A stretch of 21,787 nt of DNA from IMG/VR virus record IMGVR_UViG_3300037459_000026, positions 1-21,787 of that record, one strand, 5' to 3'. Below the pieces are notes generated by a model that saw nothing but the letters and a program-made list of their open reading frames with translations, ran no database searches and was not told the origin of the DNA. Positions within the stretch are counted from its first letter, which is position 1; every line of letters begins with the position of its first letter. Both the position numbers and the translations under genes were made by a program. This DNA is from a virus. Positions 14,144 to 20,527 of this stretch are shown in pieces.

Positions 14144-14971
14144 TTAGGTGGTCATTTGGCCGGATGTTTTGCTATTTAACAGTAATTCGTTAAGCACTGC
14201 AATTGCGGCATTTAAGTCTGATGCAAGATCGTTAATGGCTGCTTTGTTTTCATTTGTTAGTGTTGCTTGTAAATCGGTATACGCTTGATCATAAGAGGCT
14301 GGCGCGGCTGCAATATCAGCGGTTACAATGCTTACCGTGGTATCAGCTGCATCCGCTATGCTGGTCATTCTTTTAACAAGCCCAACAACTAACTCGGTTG
14401 ATAAATCGTTAAACCCTACAATATCCCCGTTTGATCCATGCGCGGATTCTAGCGCATCATGGTCTGTTATTGCTGTTGCGTTGTTTCCAATATCAGTTGT
14501 GTTAGTCCCTATATTTGTTGTATTGGTGCCGATATTAGTTGTGTTAGTTCCTATGTTTGTTACGTTGGTGCCAATACTTGTTGTGTTTACTGTTATGGCT
14601 GCCGCATTGTTCCCAATATTTGTCACGTTTGTTTCAATATTGTCTGTATTTTCTTCAATGTCGGCTGTGTTGGCGATAATGTCTGTCGTATTCTGCTGTA
14701 TATCAAGCTTGCTTTGAGTGATATCACCTTCGTTTACTTCGATTCTATCCTCATGATTTTGCGCGATATCTTTTAAATCTGCGATAGTTTCGGCATCTTC
14801 GATTACCCGATCGTCTAAGTCATCAATTGCGTTGCCACCTTTGTATGATGTTCTTCGGTACAGATCGCGGAACCAATTTGACCAGGCTGAATTCAGCTGT
14901 CCAGACTTATCCGACATGGGAGTCATAAGAGGTGGCTGTGATACATTGTTGACTTGATTATTTGTAGCCAT
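14144..14971 (-). CDS. Tail needle-like trimeric coiled-coil protein (gp26 position)
   Basis: In P22 the needle gp26 plugs the portal channel and helps pierce the outer membrane. This 275-residue protein has the same genomic position and overall style. The N-terminus (SGQLNSAWSNWFRDLYRRTS, 23-42) resembles the attachment segment of other phage tail proteins. A helical stretch (50-90) leads to eleven unbroken heptads of the type IxxNTTx (91-167), which predicts a parallel three-stranded coiled coil. The C-terminal 105 residues are Ala/Thr/Asp-rich and form either a tip or a continued helix, with no membrane segment. It starts in a TAATG overlap with the gp10-like gene. It could instead be a thin fibre, but the neighbours favour a needle. 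Confidence 0.8.
   Translation of the reverse strand: MATNNQVNNVSQPPLMTPMSDKSGQLNSAWSNWFRDLYRRTSYKGGNAIDDLDDRVIEDAETIADLKDIAQNHEDRIEVNEGDITQSKLDIQQNTTDIIANTADIEENTDNIETNVTNIGNNAAAITVNTTSIGTNVTNIGTNTTNIGTNTTNIGTNTTDIGNNATAITDHDALESAHGSNGDIVGFNDLSTELVVGLVKRMTSIADAADTTVSIVTADIAAAPASYDQAYTDLQATLTNENKAAINDLASDLNAAIAVLNELLLNSKTSGQMTT
14471..14701 (-). repeat. Eleven Ile/Asn heptads in the needle (21-bp units)
   Basis: Residues 91-167 of the needle form eleven heptads with Ile at every first position (91, 98, ... 161) and Asn at every fourth (94, 101, ... 164). In the core of the array three successive units read IGTNTTN. At DNA level the units are 21 bp long and differ mostly at synonymous positions. 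IxxNTTx heptads are known from trimeric autotransporter stalks, where the buried Asn residues coordinate an anion. Confidence 0.9.
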
Positions 14972-16344
14972 TACCTTGCCTCAATCCATGCTCCGCCAAT
15001 ATCAATTCTCACAGGGTCGGAAATTTCAACTTTAAAAGTGAACTGTCTTGCGACCCCAAACCGATTGGCCTTAGCCCTTGCTAAATACTTGCCCAGCTTG
15101 CCAATTTTCATAACCTTGTAATTTTGACCATAAGTAATCCCGCCGTCTTTAGATGTGTATATTCTGGCTTCTGGGTCGTCACCGTACCCATGAGTCAGCC
15201 CAACACCTGCCGTCATATCAAATTCAAGGCTGTCAATTGTCATGTATTCACGGCCATTATTTACGGTTGGCAATATGAACTCTCTGATTATCGGGTCTGT
15301 ATCGTCTTTATAGAAATTATCCGAAAGCTCGTAAATTCGACCGTTTTGAAAATCACCAACTAGATTTTTCTTACCAAACAAAATTGCACAATTAGAATGA
15401 TGTCGGCCGAATTGATAGCTCTGCCTGATATGCCATGCGCCGGTTGCAATGTCGTAACACCATGTAATGTTTTGGCAAGGAATAGTGAGAACATAAAACA
15501 AATGACCCTCGCTTTGATACTCATACGCAAATGCATCTGTTAAATCGACACCTTTTAAATCTTTCTCAACTGCATGGGTTGATATTCTCACAGGAGTGTA
15601 CCCAGACATTTGATAAACCATTTTGTCCGAACCAATAAAATATATTGTGTTGTTTTGTTTAACGACTGAGTGAGCCGCTGCACAACCCTTTTCTACAAAT
15701 GCGCCTTGGTTTCTTTCAAATGTGAAATCTGACGCGCCTGAGTTGTACCAAACCTCAATGGATTCAGTGCCAAATAAAAACAATTCTCGGTGATCACTCA
15801 AGGTTCTGACTAATGGGTCTGGCTGGCCTTCTGCCGTTGCAAAGTCCAGCGCATCAAAATCAATACTTAATAATTTGGACAAGAAAAACTGACCCGTACC
15901 CGAGCGATTAAAAATAAAATAACCGTCTTGATAGGTAACACTGTCCGAAGGATAAAACGCATCATCAGTAATTCTCTTTACTTCGCCAGTATTGTCGTCG
16001 TAGTAATAACCCTTTCGACCATCGACCATTACAAGCTGTGTACCGTTATCCGCCATGACAACCCGACCGCTTAAATCAACATTTCCCAGAGATTCAAATG
16101 TGCCGTCTTTGAATATCTCATAAAGCCTTGTGGGTGTAACCGCAAAAGCTCTGTGATTATTAACGTGCATTTGCAAAACGGGAAAAGTGGGAAGCTCACA
16201 AAAAAAAGCAGTGCCCGGCGTACCTACTAAATTAAAAGGATATTTACCGCCTTCCGTTTTAGTCGGGTACATATTAATCAAAAGTTCGCTACCCGAAACG
16301 CTATCTTCGGCAGTTGTTGTAACTAGAGGGATTGGCTTCTGCAT
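14971..16344 (-). CDS. Packaged-DNA stabilisation protein gp10-like (tail hub)
   Basis: The 457-residue product matches the P22 gp10 family (about 472 residues), which forms the hub linking the portal adaptor to the needle and spikes and stops DNA leaking out. The N-terminus, MQKPIPLVTTTAEDSVSGSE with LLINMYPTK after it, and the following GTPGTAFFCEL are typical. The body is built of repeated beta-strand and turn units (for example VMADNGTQLVMVDGRKGYYY, SIEVWYNSG, WCYDIATGAWHIRQS, NGRIYEL) that suggest a beta-propeller-like fold. There is no membrane segment. It shares one base with the stop of the gp4-like gene (TAATG) and one with the needle start. The function rests on family resemblance plus exact gene order. 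Confidence 0.87.
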   Translation of the reverse strand: MQKPIPLVTTTAEDSVSGSELLINMYPTKTEGGKYPFNLVGTPGTAFFCELPTFPVLQMHVNNHRAFAVTPTRLYEIFKDGTFESLGNVDLSGRVVMADNGTQLVMVDGRKGYYYDDNTGEVKRITDDAFYPSDSVTYQDGYFIFNRSGTGQFFLSKLLSIDFDALDFATAEGQPDPLVRTLSDHRELFLFGTESIEVWYNSGASDFTFERNQGAFVEKGCAAAHSVVKQNNTIYFIGSDKMVYQMSGYTPVRISTHAVEKDLKGVDLTDAFAYEYQSEGHLFYVLTIPCQNITWCYDIATGAWHIRQSYQFGRHHSNCAILFGKKNLVGDFQNGRIYELSDNFYKDDTDPIIREFILPTVNNGREYMTIDSLEFDMTAGVGLTHGYGDDPEARIYTSKDGGITYGQNYKVMKIGKLGKYLARAKANRFGVARQFTFKVEISDPVRIDIGGAWIEAR

Positions 16345-17078
16345 TAGTATGGACCTGAATTTATATCGTAGTTATCGCGCTGAATTATCGCCGAATCCAC
16401 GCGCAAAATACTCTTACGTTTGTTTGCACGCTTTAATAGTTTTTTGGATTGGACTGCAAATACAGCAACTGTACTTGGCACATCTTTTCCCCACTCCGGC
16501 GCAAGCTCAAGGGCTAAATTATAAAGCAATGCTCTTTCATATCCCGGCGGTAAATCAATAATGTCAGTTAAATTAGCGGCAGGTAAAACATCAGTTAATG
16601 GCTGAATAACTTCTAAATGCAAAGTCTCGCCAACAAACGGAACTTGGTCAAAAAAGATGCTATCCAACGGCCACCCTTTTCTCAAGTAGTAACCGCCGGG
16701 CCTTGCAACATTATCTTTAACCGTAATACGTGCATAGTAATCCGAATCCAAAACCTTTAACGGGTAATCAACACTCGCAGAATCACGGGTCCAAGCCCTA
16801 AGAATTCGCTCAGGTCGTGCCGTTTCTATGTGATTTACAGGCAAAGGAACTGGCACTGGTGCAGGATAAATACCAATTGTGTAATTATTTTGCTCAATCA
16901 ATGGAAATGTAATTTTGGTCACAGTAGGAATGAGCAAATCCTCATTTGTCCATGCGTCAACCATTTGCTGAAACACCACACGAACATCGTCGGCTTCGTC
17001 TGTTAGAACTTCGCCAGCGCCCAGCACGCCTATCTTTCGCATTGCACCCGCTAGTAACTCAACTACCGTAATAGTCAT
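16344..17078 (-). CDS. Portal-closing tail accessory protein gp4-like
   Basis: P22 gp4 binds the portal after packaging and makes the platform for gp10. The 244-residue product keeps the family's features: an N-terminal helix pair (VELLAGAMRKIGVLGAGE, then VFQQMVDAW), a beta-rich middle with PARPERILRAW-like text (IETARPERILRAWTRDS, 84-100), and LPPGYERALLYNLALELAPE (176-195), a hallmark helix. It is longer than P22 gp4 (166), mainly in the middle. AGGTG precedes the ATG by about eight bases. The first 12 bases upstream separate it from the fusion gene, and it ends in a TAATG overlap with the gp10-like gene. Confidence 0.87.
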   Translation of the reverse strand: MTITVVELLAGAMRKIGVLGAGEVLTDEADDVRVVFQQMVDAWTNEDLLIPTVTKITFPLIEQNNYTIGIYPAPVPVPLPVNHIETARPERILRAWTRDSASVDYPLKVLDSDYYARITVKDNVARPGGYYLRKGWPLDSIFFDQVPFVGETLHLEVIQPLTDVLPAANLTDIIDLPPGYERALLYNLALELAPEWGKDVPSTVAVFAVQSKKLLKRANKRKSILRVDSAIIQRDNYDINSGPY

Positions 17079-17090
17079 ATATATTTACAC

Positions 17091-17591
17091 CTATTTTGAA
17101 GTGGAGCCTGTGTTTTTAAGCAAGTAGCCTTCAAGCTCCCACAGTTTATTTGTCGCATTTGTAAGGCAGCGCTCTTTCGCGTATTTCTTACCAAGATCAA
17201 AATCAAAATTGGCAGGATCAACACAAGCACTATCACCGTAACCAACTTGAAAGCCATTAGGTAAAAACGCCCAACAACCTGTAACTGTGGTTTCGCCTAC
17301 ACGCTCAAATTTATAATCCAATGATGCTACCATTTTTTGGATTTGAGAATACTCAACTTTGTTTTCTGGGCTGATTTCTTTGTAAGCATTATCAAATTGC
17401 TCTTTAGGCGACCAGCTAACATAACCATCAAATTCGGGAGTGTTAGGCTTTCCGCCGTCAGTGTATTCAACCAGATAACCCTCGTCAGCGCCGTCTTCGT
17501 CTTCGGGTAATTTCCACCCTCTGAACTCGTTATATCTCAATCGACCCATAGGGAGGGCATTGATTTTTTTTGTGCCGATATATTTTTTCAT
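17091..17591 (-). CDS. Two-domain phage protein with Gp49/gp66-like C-terminal domain
   Basis: Two known phage modules seem to be joined here. Residues 1-72 carry KKYIGTKKINALPMGRLRYN, RGWKLPEDED, DEGYLVEYTDGG and GYVSWSPKEQFDNAY, a signature found in many phages as part of small proteins of unknown role. Residues about 82-161 match the N4 Gp49 / Sf6 gene 66 family: GETTVTGCWAFLPNGFQVGY, SACVDPANFDFDLGKKYAKE and LWELEGYLL. Neither part has a demonstrated function that I know of. There is no membrane segment. The gene lies between the coat module and the tail-closing genes; GAG about eight bases before the ATG is a modest ribosome binding site. Confidence 0.8.
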   Translation of the reverse strand: MKKYIGTKKINALPMGRLRYNEFRGWKLPEDEDGADEGYLVEYTDGGKPNTPEFDGYVSWSPKEQFDNAYKEISPENKVEYSQIQKMVASLDYKFERVGETTVTGCWAFLPNGFQVGYGDSACVDPANFDFDLGKKYAKERCLTNATNKLWELEGYLLKNTGSTSK

Positions 17592-17632
17592 TTAATAGCT
17601 CACATTTGTATTTAAAAATAAAACCCGTACTT

Positions 17633-18169
17633 TTAAGCGGTTTTCATAGCTTCTTGAATTTTCTCTATTAAAGTGTCTTCAAGCATACCGACACGCAAAC
17701 CCAGCTTAAACTCTGTATTTCCAAATCTTACAAGTTCTTCTTTTGTTAATGATTTTGGTTTTTCCATGAAACGATCTGCTAAGCTTTCTTCTTCGGAATC
17801 TTTTAATCCGCGACTTTCGGCTTCTGCAATTAGTTCGTCATTACTGAATGAATCAATAGTAACCGGTTTAATTTTTGATACAGCCTTGTTAATTTCCGCC
17901 GTAAACTCTAAATCAGTTAAAACTTTATAGCCCATAGTCTTAACCATGTTGACCAATTCATCTGGTCGCATTTGTTCAACTTGTTCAGGGTTAATTACTT
18001 TTTCTTCTTTTGGCAAATCAAGTTTTGCAGGTGAATCAACCCATCCAGATTCACGCATCTTTTCGACTTCTGACGTTAAAAATGCACGACCATTGGGGGT
18101 GCTTTGACTATATAAATAAACGCGCGTTGGTTTTTTTGGCGGTAAAGGAGCCATGTTTTTTCTAGCCAT
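17633..18169 (-). CDS. Hypothetical head-module protein, 178 aa
   Basis: I chose the ATG at 18169 (product MARKNMAPLPP) over the GTG at 18181 because GTGAG then becomes a normally placed ribosome binding site. The N-terminal part has a Pro/Lys segment and a compact piece, RVYLYSQSTPNGRAFLTSEV with SGWVDSPAKL after it, seen in phage proteins near the coat gene. The rest is helical and charged, with two short helix-turn-helix-like units (SFSNDELIAEAESRGL and LTKEELV...) that recall SAP/HeH-type motifs, though weakly. It follows the coat terminator, so its transcription depends on read-through or on a promoter I cannot see. Possible head-completion role; position only. Confidence 0.7.
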   Translation of the reverse strand: MARKNMAPLPPKKPTRVYLYSQSTPNGRAFLTSEVEKMRESGWVDSPAKLDLPKEEKVINPEQVEQMRPDELVNMVKTMGYKVLTDLEFTAEINKAVSKIKPVTIDSFSNDELIAEAESRGLKDSEEESLADRFMEKPKSLTKEELVRFGNTEFKLGLRVGMLEDTLIEKIQEAMKTA

Positions 18170-18192
18170 GATGTTTCTCACTTATTTTAGTT

Positions 18193-18223
18193 AAATAAAA
18201 AAGGCCCTCATTGCGAGAGCCTT
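18193..18223 (-). terminator. Intrinsic terminator just after the coat gene
   Basis: On the minus strand AAGGCTCTC, loop GCAAT, GAGGGCCTT forms a 9-bp stem (one G-U pair) at 18201-18223, followed by TTTTATT. It lies 14 bases after the coat stop and inside the late operon, so it probably lowers, rather than ends, transcription of the genes beyond. Confidence 0.8.
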
Positions 18224-18236
18224 AACTTTGCTGATT

Positions 18237-19496
18237 TTAGTTAGTTGCTGCGCCCCATAGACGTTGAGCCATATCACCATAAACAAGATCAGTACCCCAT
18301 ACCGCATCGATACGAGTTACTTCTGAATGTTCATTGATGTCAAAATCTTGAACCATTAACAATGATAACCCTGAATCTGGATCACTTGCACGAGCTTTAA
18401 CCGTTGCCGATTTAGGCAATTCTAACTCAACCATCGCCAAAGCAATTGCTTCTTTGTGGAATAAGTAAGTTTGCTCATACTCTTTATTTGCGTCACCTGT
18501 AACAGTGATCACAGCATTATCCGCTGGTAAAGCAGTAATGTTTTGAGTTGCAGCCAAGCTAATAGTATCGCCATCTTCGTTCAACGTTGTTGCTGTACCG
18601 TCGTTCATATCCGGGAAAACTTTAATAGTGGCTAATCCACCCGCGTCTGAATCAACATCTTCCTGAACAACAAAGTCTAGTAACAGCCCTGTGGTTTCAT
18701 AAGATTGTGGATTAACACCATAAACACCAGCAAATTGAATCACATCACCAGCTAATAATAAGCCAGTTGTAGACACATCCCAACCATCAGTAGTGATTGT
18801 ATCGCCGTTTACGATAGTGCCAGCAATTAAAGGAGTGCCGCCGTGATCACCAACCAAATGCAATGGAATGTTTTGAGATTCAAACATTTCGTAAGAATCA
18901 ACTTTGCCTTTATATCCAGCCATGTAAGCTTTCTTAACCATTTCAGGGTTAAACAGCTTGGTTACTTCGTCAGACAAGCCAGCCGCAGTAAATGGGTTGA
19001 TAATCGCGCAACGTCTGCCGTCATTAGGAATTGCATAAGTAGTTTGTTTTGCGCCTGCATTTGCAAAATCAATAAACTTACTTGGGCGAACACCTGGTGT
19101 ACCAACAGAATGCCATGCTTTTTTCATTACAAGCATAATACTACGGTCAATCACGTTAGCAATTTGTGACATACCAGACGCTAAATAACGATCAGAGAAC
19201 TCGCTAATGCTTAACGTCATATCTTCCAAAGTGTACTCAATACCAAAATGTTCTTGGCGATTGATTTTCAAAGGAAAAGTTTCGTCAACCATTGGTTGCT
19301 TGACTAATACACGACCACTTGCAGTTTTAGTGCGAAAAGGTTTTTTGATGTTGATAGTTTTACCAACTTTACCTTTAAAGTTCTTTTCATAGCCACGGAA
19401 AACTAGTTTTGACATAACTAGATTGTTTTTCAGTAAACGTAACGCTTCTTTAACGATGATGTCATCGGTGAGTAACTTATTCTTTTCAACAGCCAT
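18237..19496 (-). CDS. Major capsid (coat) protein, P22 gp5 family
   Basis: This is the shell-forming protein of the head, with the HK97 fold plus the extra I-domain of P22 coats. The 419 residues compare with 430 in P22. The N-terminal arm and E-loop region show DDIIVKEALRLLKNNLVMSK, then GYEKNFKGKVGKTINIKKPF, a pattern characteristic of the family. Residues about 225-345 (TIVNGDTITTDGW, LLAGDVIQFAGVYGVNPQS, FVVQEDVDS, ...) form the beta-rich insertion. The C-terminal part carries FHKEAIALAMVELELPKS and ends WGAATN. AGGAGG five bases before the ATG is the strongest ribosome binding site in the window, and a terminator follows directly; both fit the need for several hundred copies per head. 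It lies just after the scaffold gene, as in P22. Confidence 0.93.
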   Translation of the reverse strand: MAVEKNKLLTDDIIVKEALRLLKNNLVMSKLVFRGYEKNFKGKVGKTINIKKPFRTKTASGRVLVKQPMVDETFPLKINRQEHFGIEYTLEDMTLSISEFSDRYLASGMSQIANVIDRSIMLVMKKAWHSVGTPGVRPSKFIDFANAGAKQTTYAIPNDGRRCAIINPFTAAGLSDEVTKLFNPEMVKKAYMAGYKGKVDSYEMFESQNIPLHLVGDHGGTPLIAGTIVNGDTITTDGWDVSTTGLLLAGDVIQFAGVYGVNPQSYETTGLLLDFVVQEDVDSDAGGLATIKVFPDMNDGTATTLNEDGDTISLAATQNITALPADNAVITVTGDANKEYEQTYLFHKEAIALAMVELELPKSATVKARASDPDSGLSLLMVQDFDINEHSEVTRIDAVWGTDLVYGDMAQRLWGAATN

Positions 19497-19501
19497 GATG
19501 G

Positions 19502-19507
19502 CCTCCT
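19502..19507 (-). promoter_or_regulatory. Consensus ribosome binding site of the coat gene
   Basis: AGGAGG on the minus strand, followed by CCATC and ATG. It is the only full six-base consensus among the late genes here; most others use AAGGGG or GTGAG variants. Confidence 0.85.
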
Positions 19508-19520
19508 AAGATTAAAAAAT

Positions 19521-20459
19521 TTAACCCCGTTCTTGCGCGTTTCTGTAAGCTTCAAACTCGCCGAATGTCATTTCACTTTCTGACTTTTGCGCCGCGCTTG
19601 AGGCCTTCTTAACAGGCTGAATGGGTTCTTTTGTATTGGTTAATTTAACAGTCTTTTCAGGTCGAAAAGGTTTAACTGTCATATCTAATTGAGCAATTGC
19701 TCTCATTTGTTGTGCTGGGCTTTTGTCTGCAATCTCTTGCGCAATAGCCGTATTTTTCCCCAAGTGATACATAATATCGACTTGATTATCACATTCTGCG
19801 AGAGCTTCTAGCATCGACGGGCTAATTGGTACTGAATCATTCAGTGCAACTTCATCAAAATCTTTGGGCTTATCTGCATTTGCTACCACATCTTGAATCA
19901 CTGCAAGAGCTACTTGCTGATTATCAGTTAGTGATTGATCGTCTTTTGTTGCTGTCTCGGTTTTAACTTCCGGCTTAACACCTTCTGTCTTTGCCTGTCC
20001 AGCTTCAAAAGCATCTACTGCATCCAAATATTTGTCATAAGTAGGGAAGTCAGTTTCAACAGGTGTTTTATCACTTGTAGAAACTGGCTTATTATTTTTA
20101 GCTTCTAGCGCATCAAATCTTTTTTGAAGATCATCTTTTGCTCTACGCTCCGTTTCACGCTCTTTAATAATTTTATTGATACGCTTTTGCACACCACGGG
20201 ATTTTTTCCCAGTTGGTTGCTCGGTTGTATTCTCACCGTCAGCATCTATTTCACTTTCTACTTTTTCCGCTTCACCATCTTCTTCGGCTGCATCGGTTTC
20301 GTTATTTGAATCAGTTTCCTGAGATTGCTCTGTAGCTGATTCAACTTCCTCGACCTCTGCCCCTGCGTCTGTTTCTGGCTCAATGTTTAAAGCTTCTAGT
20401 TCGCTAGTTGCTGTAACGAAATTTGCTGTTTCGTCAACTTGTGTATTTTCTTCCGACAT
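19521..20459 (-). CDS. Scaffolding protein (P22 gp8 position)
   Basis: The 312-residue product (P22 gp8 is 303) lies between portal and coat, where the scaffold is encoded. Residues 1-82 are extremely acidic (Glu/Asp/Thr/Ser-rich) and likely disordered. A basic coiled-coil segment follows, KKSRGVQKRINKIIKERETE (85-104) and on to about 122. The middle third (about 180-255) is helical, and the C-terminus has a basic Pro-rich stretch ending with MTFGEFEAYRNAQERG (297-312), a small helix that could bind coat subunits. There is no catalytic motif. AAAGGGG lies six bases before the ATG. Family resemblance is weak at residue level, as is usual for scaffolds, so position and composition carry the call. 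Confidence 0.8.
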   Translation of the reverse strand: MSEENTQVDETANFVTATSELEALNIEPETDAGAEVEEVESATEQSQETDSNNETDAAEEDGEAEKVESEIDADGENTTEQPTGKKSRGVQKRINKIIKERETERRAKDDLQKRFDALEAKNNKPVSTSDKTPVETDFPTYDKYLDAVDAFEAGQAKTEGVKPEVKTETATKDDQSLTDNQQVALAVIQDVVANADKPKDFDEVALNDSVPISPSMLEALAECDNQVDIMYHLGKNTAIAQEIADKSPAQQMRAIAQLDMTVKPFRPEKTVKLTNTKEPIQPVKKASSAAQKSESEMTFGEFEAYRNAQERG

Positions 20460-20527
20460 GTCGCACCCCTTTGGATGATTAGAACCCAGTGATTAGCCGC
20501 TGGTAGCCTTGAATCCCGAATATTGCA

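Noticed and set aside
14471-14701. Direct repeats that might be a CRISPR array
   Set aside because: The units are contiguous 21-bp codon repeats inside a coding frame, with no spacers.
14328-14776. Two Cys- and Val-rich plus-strand reading frames opposite the needle gene
   Set aside because: They are the reverse complement of the 21-bp repeats; composition is unlike a real protein and no ribosome binding site is evident.
16187-16561. 124-residue plus-strand frame across the gp10-like/gp4-like junction
   Set aside because: It lies opposite two well-supported genes, and neither its composition nor its start region looks like a real gene.
17633-18181. GTG start at 18181 for the gene after the coat
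   Set aside because: The GTG lies inside the GTGAG sequence that serves as ribosome binding site for the ATG at 18169.
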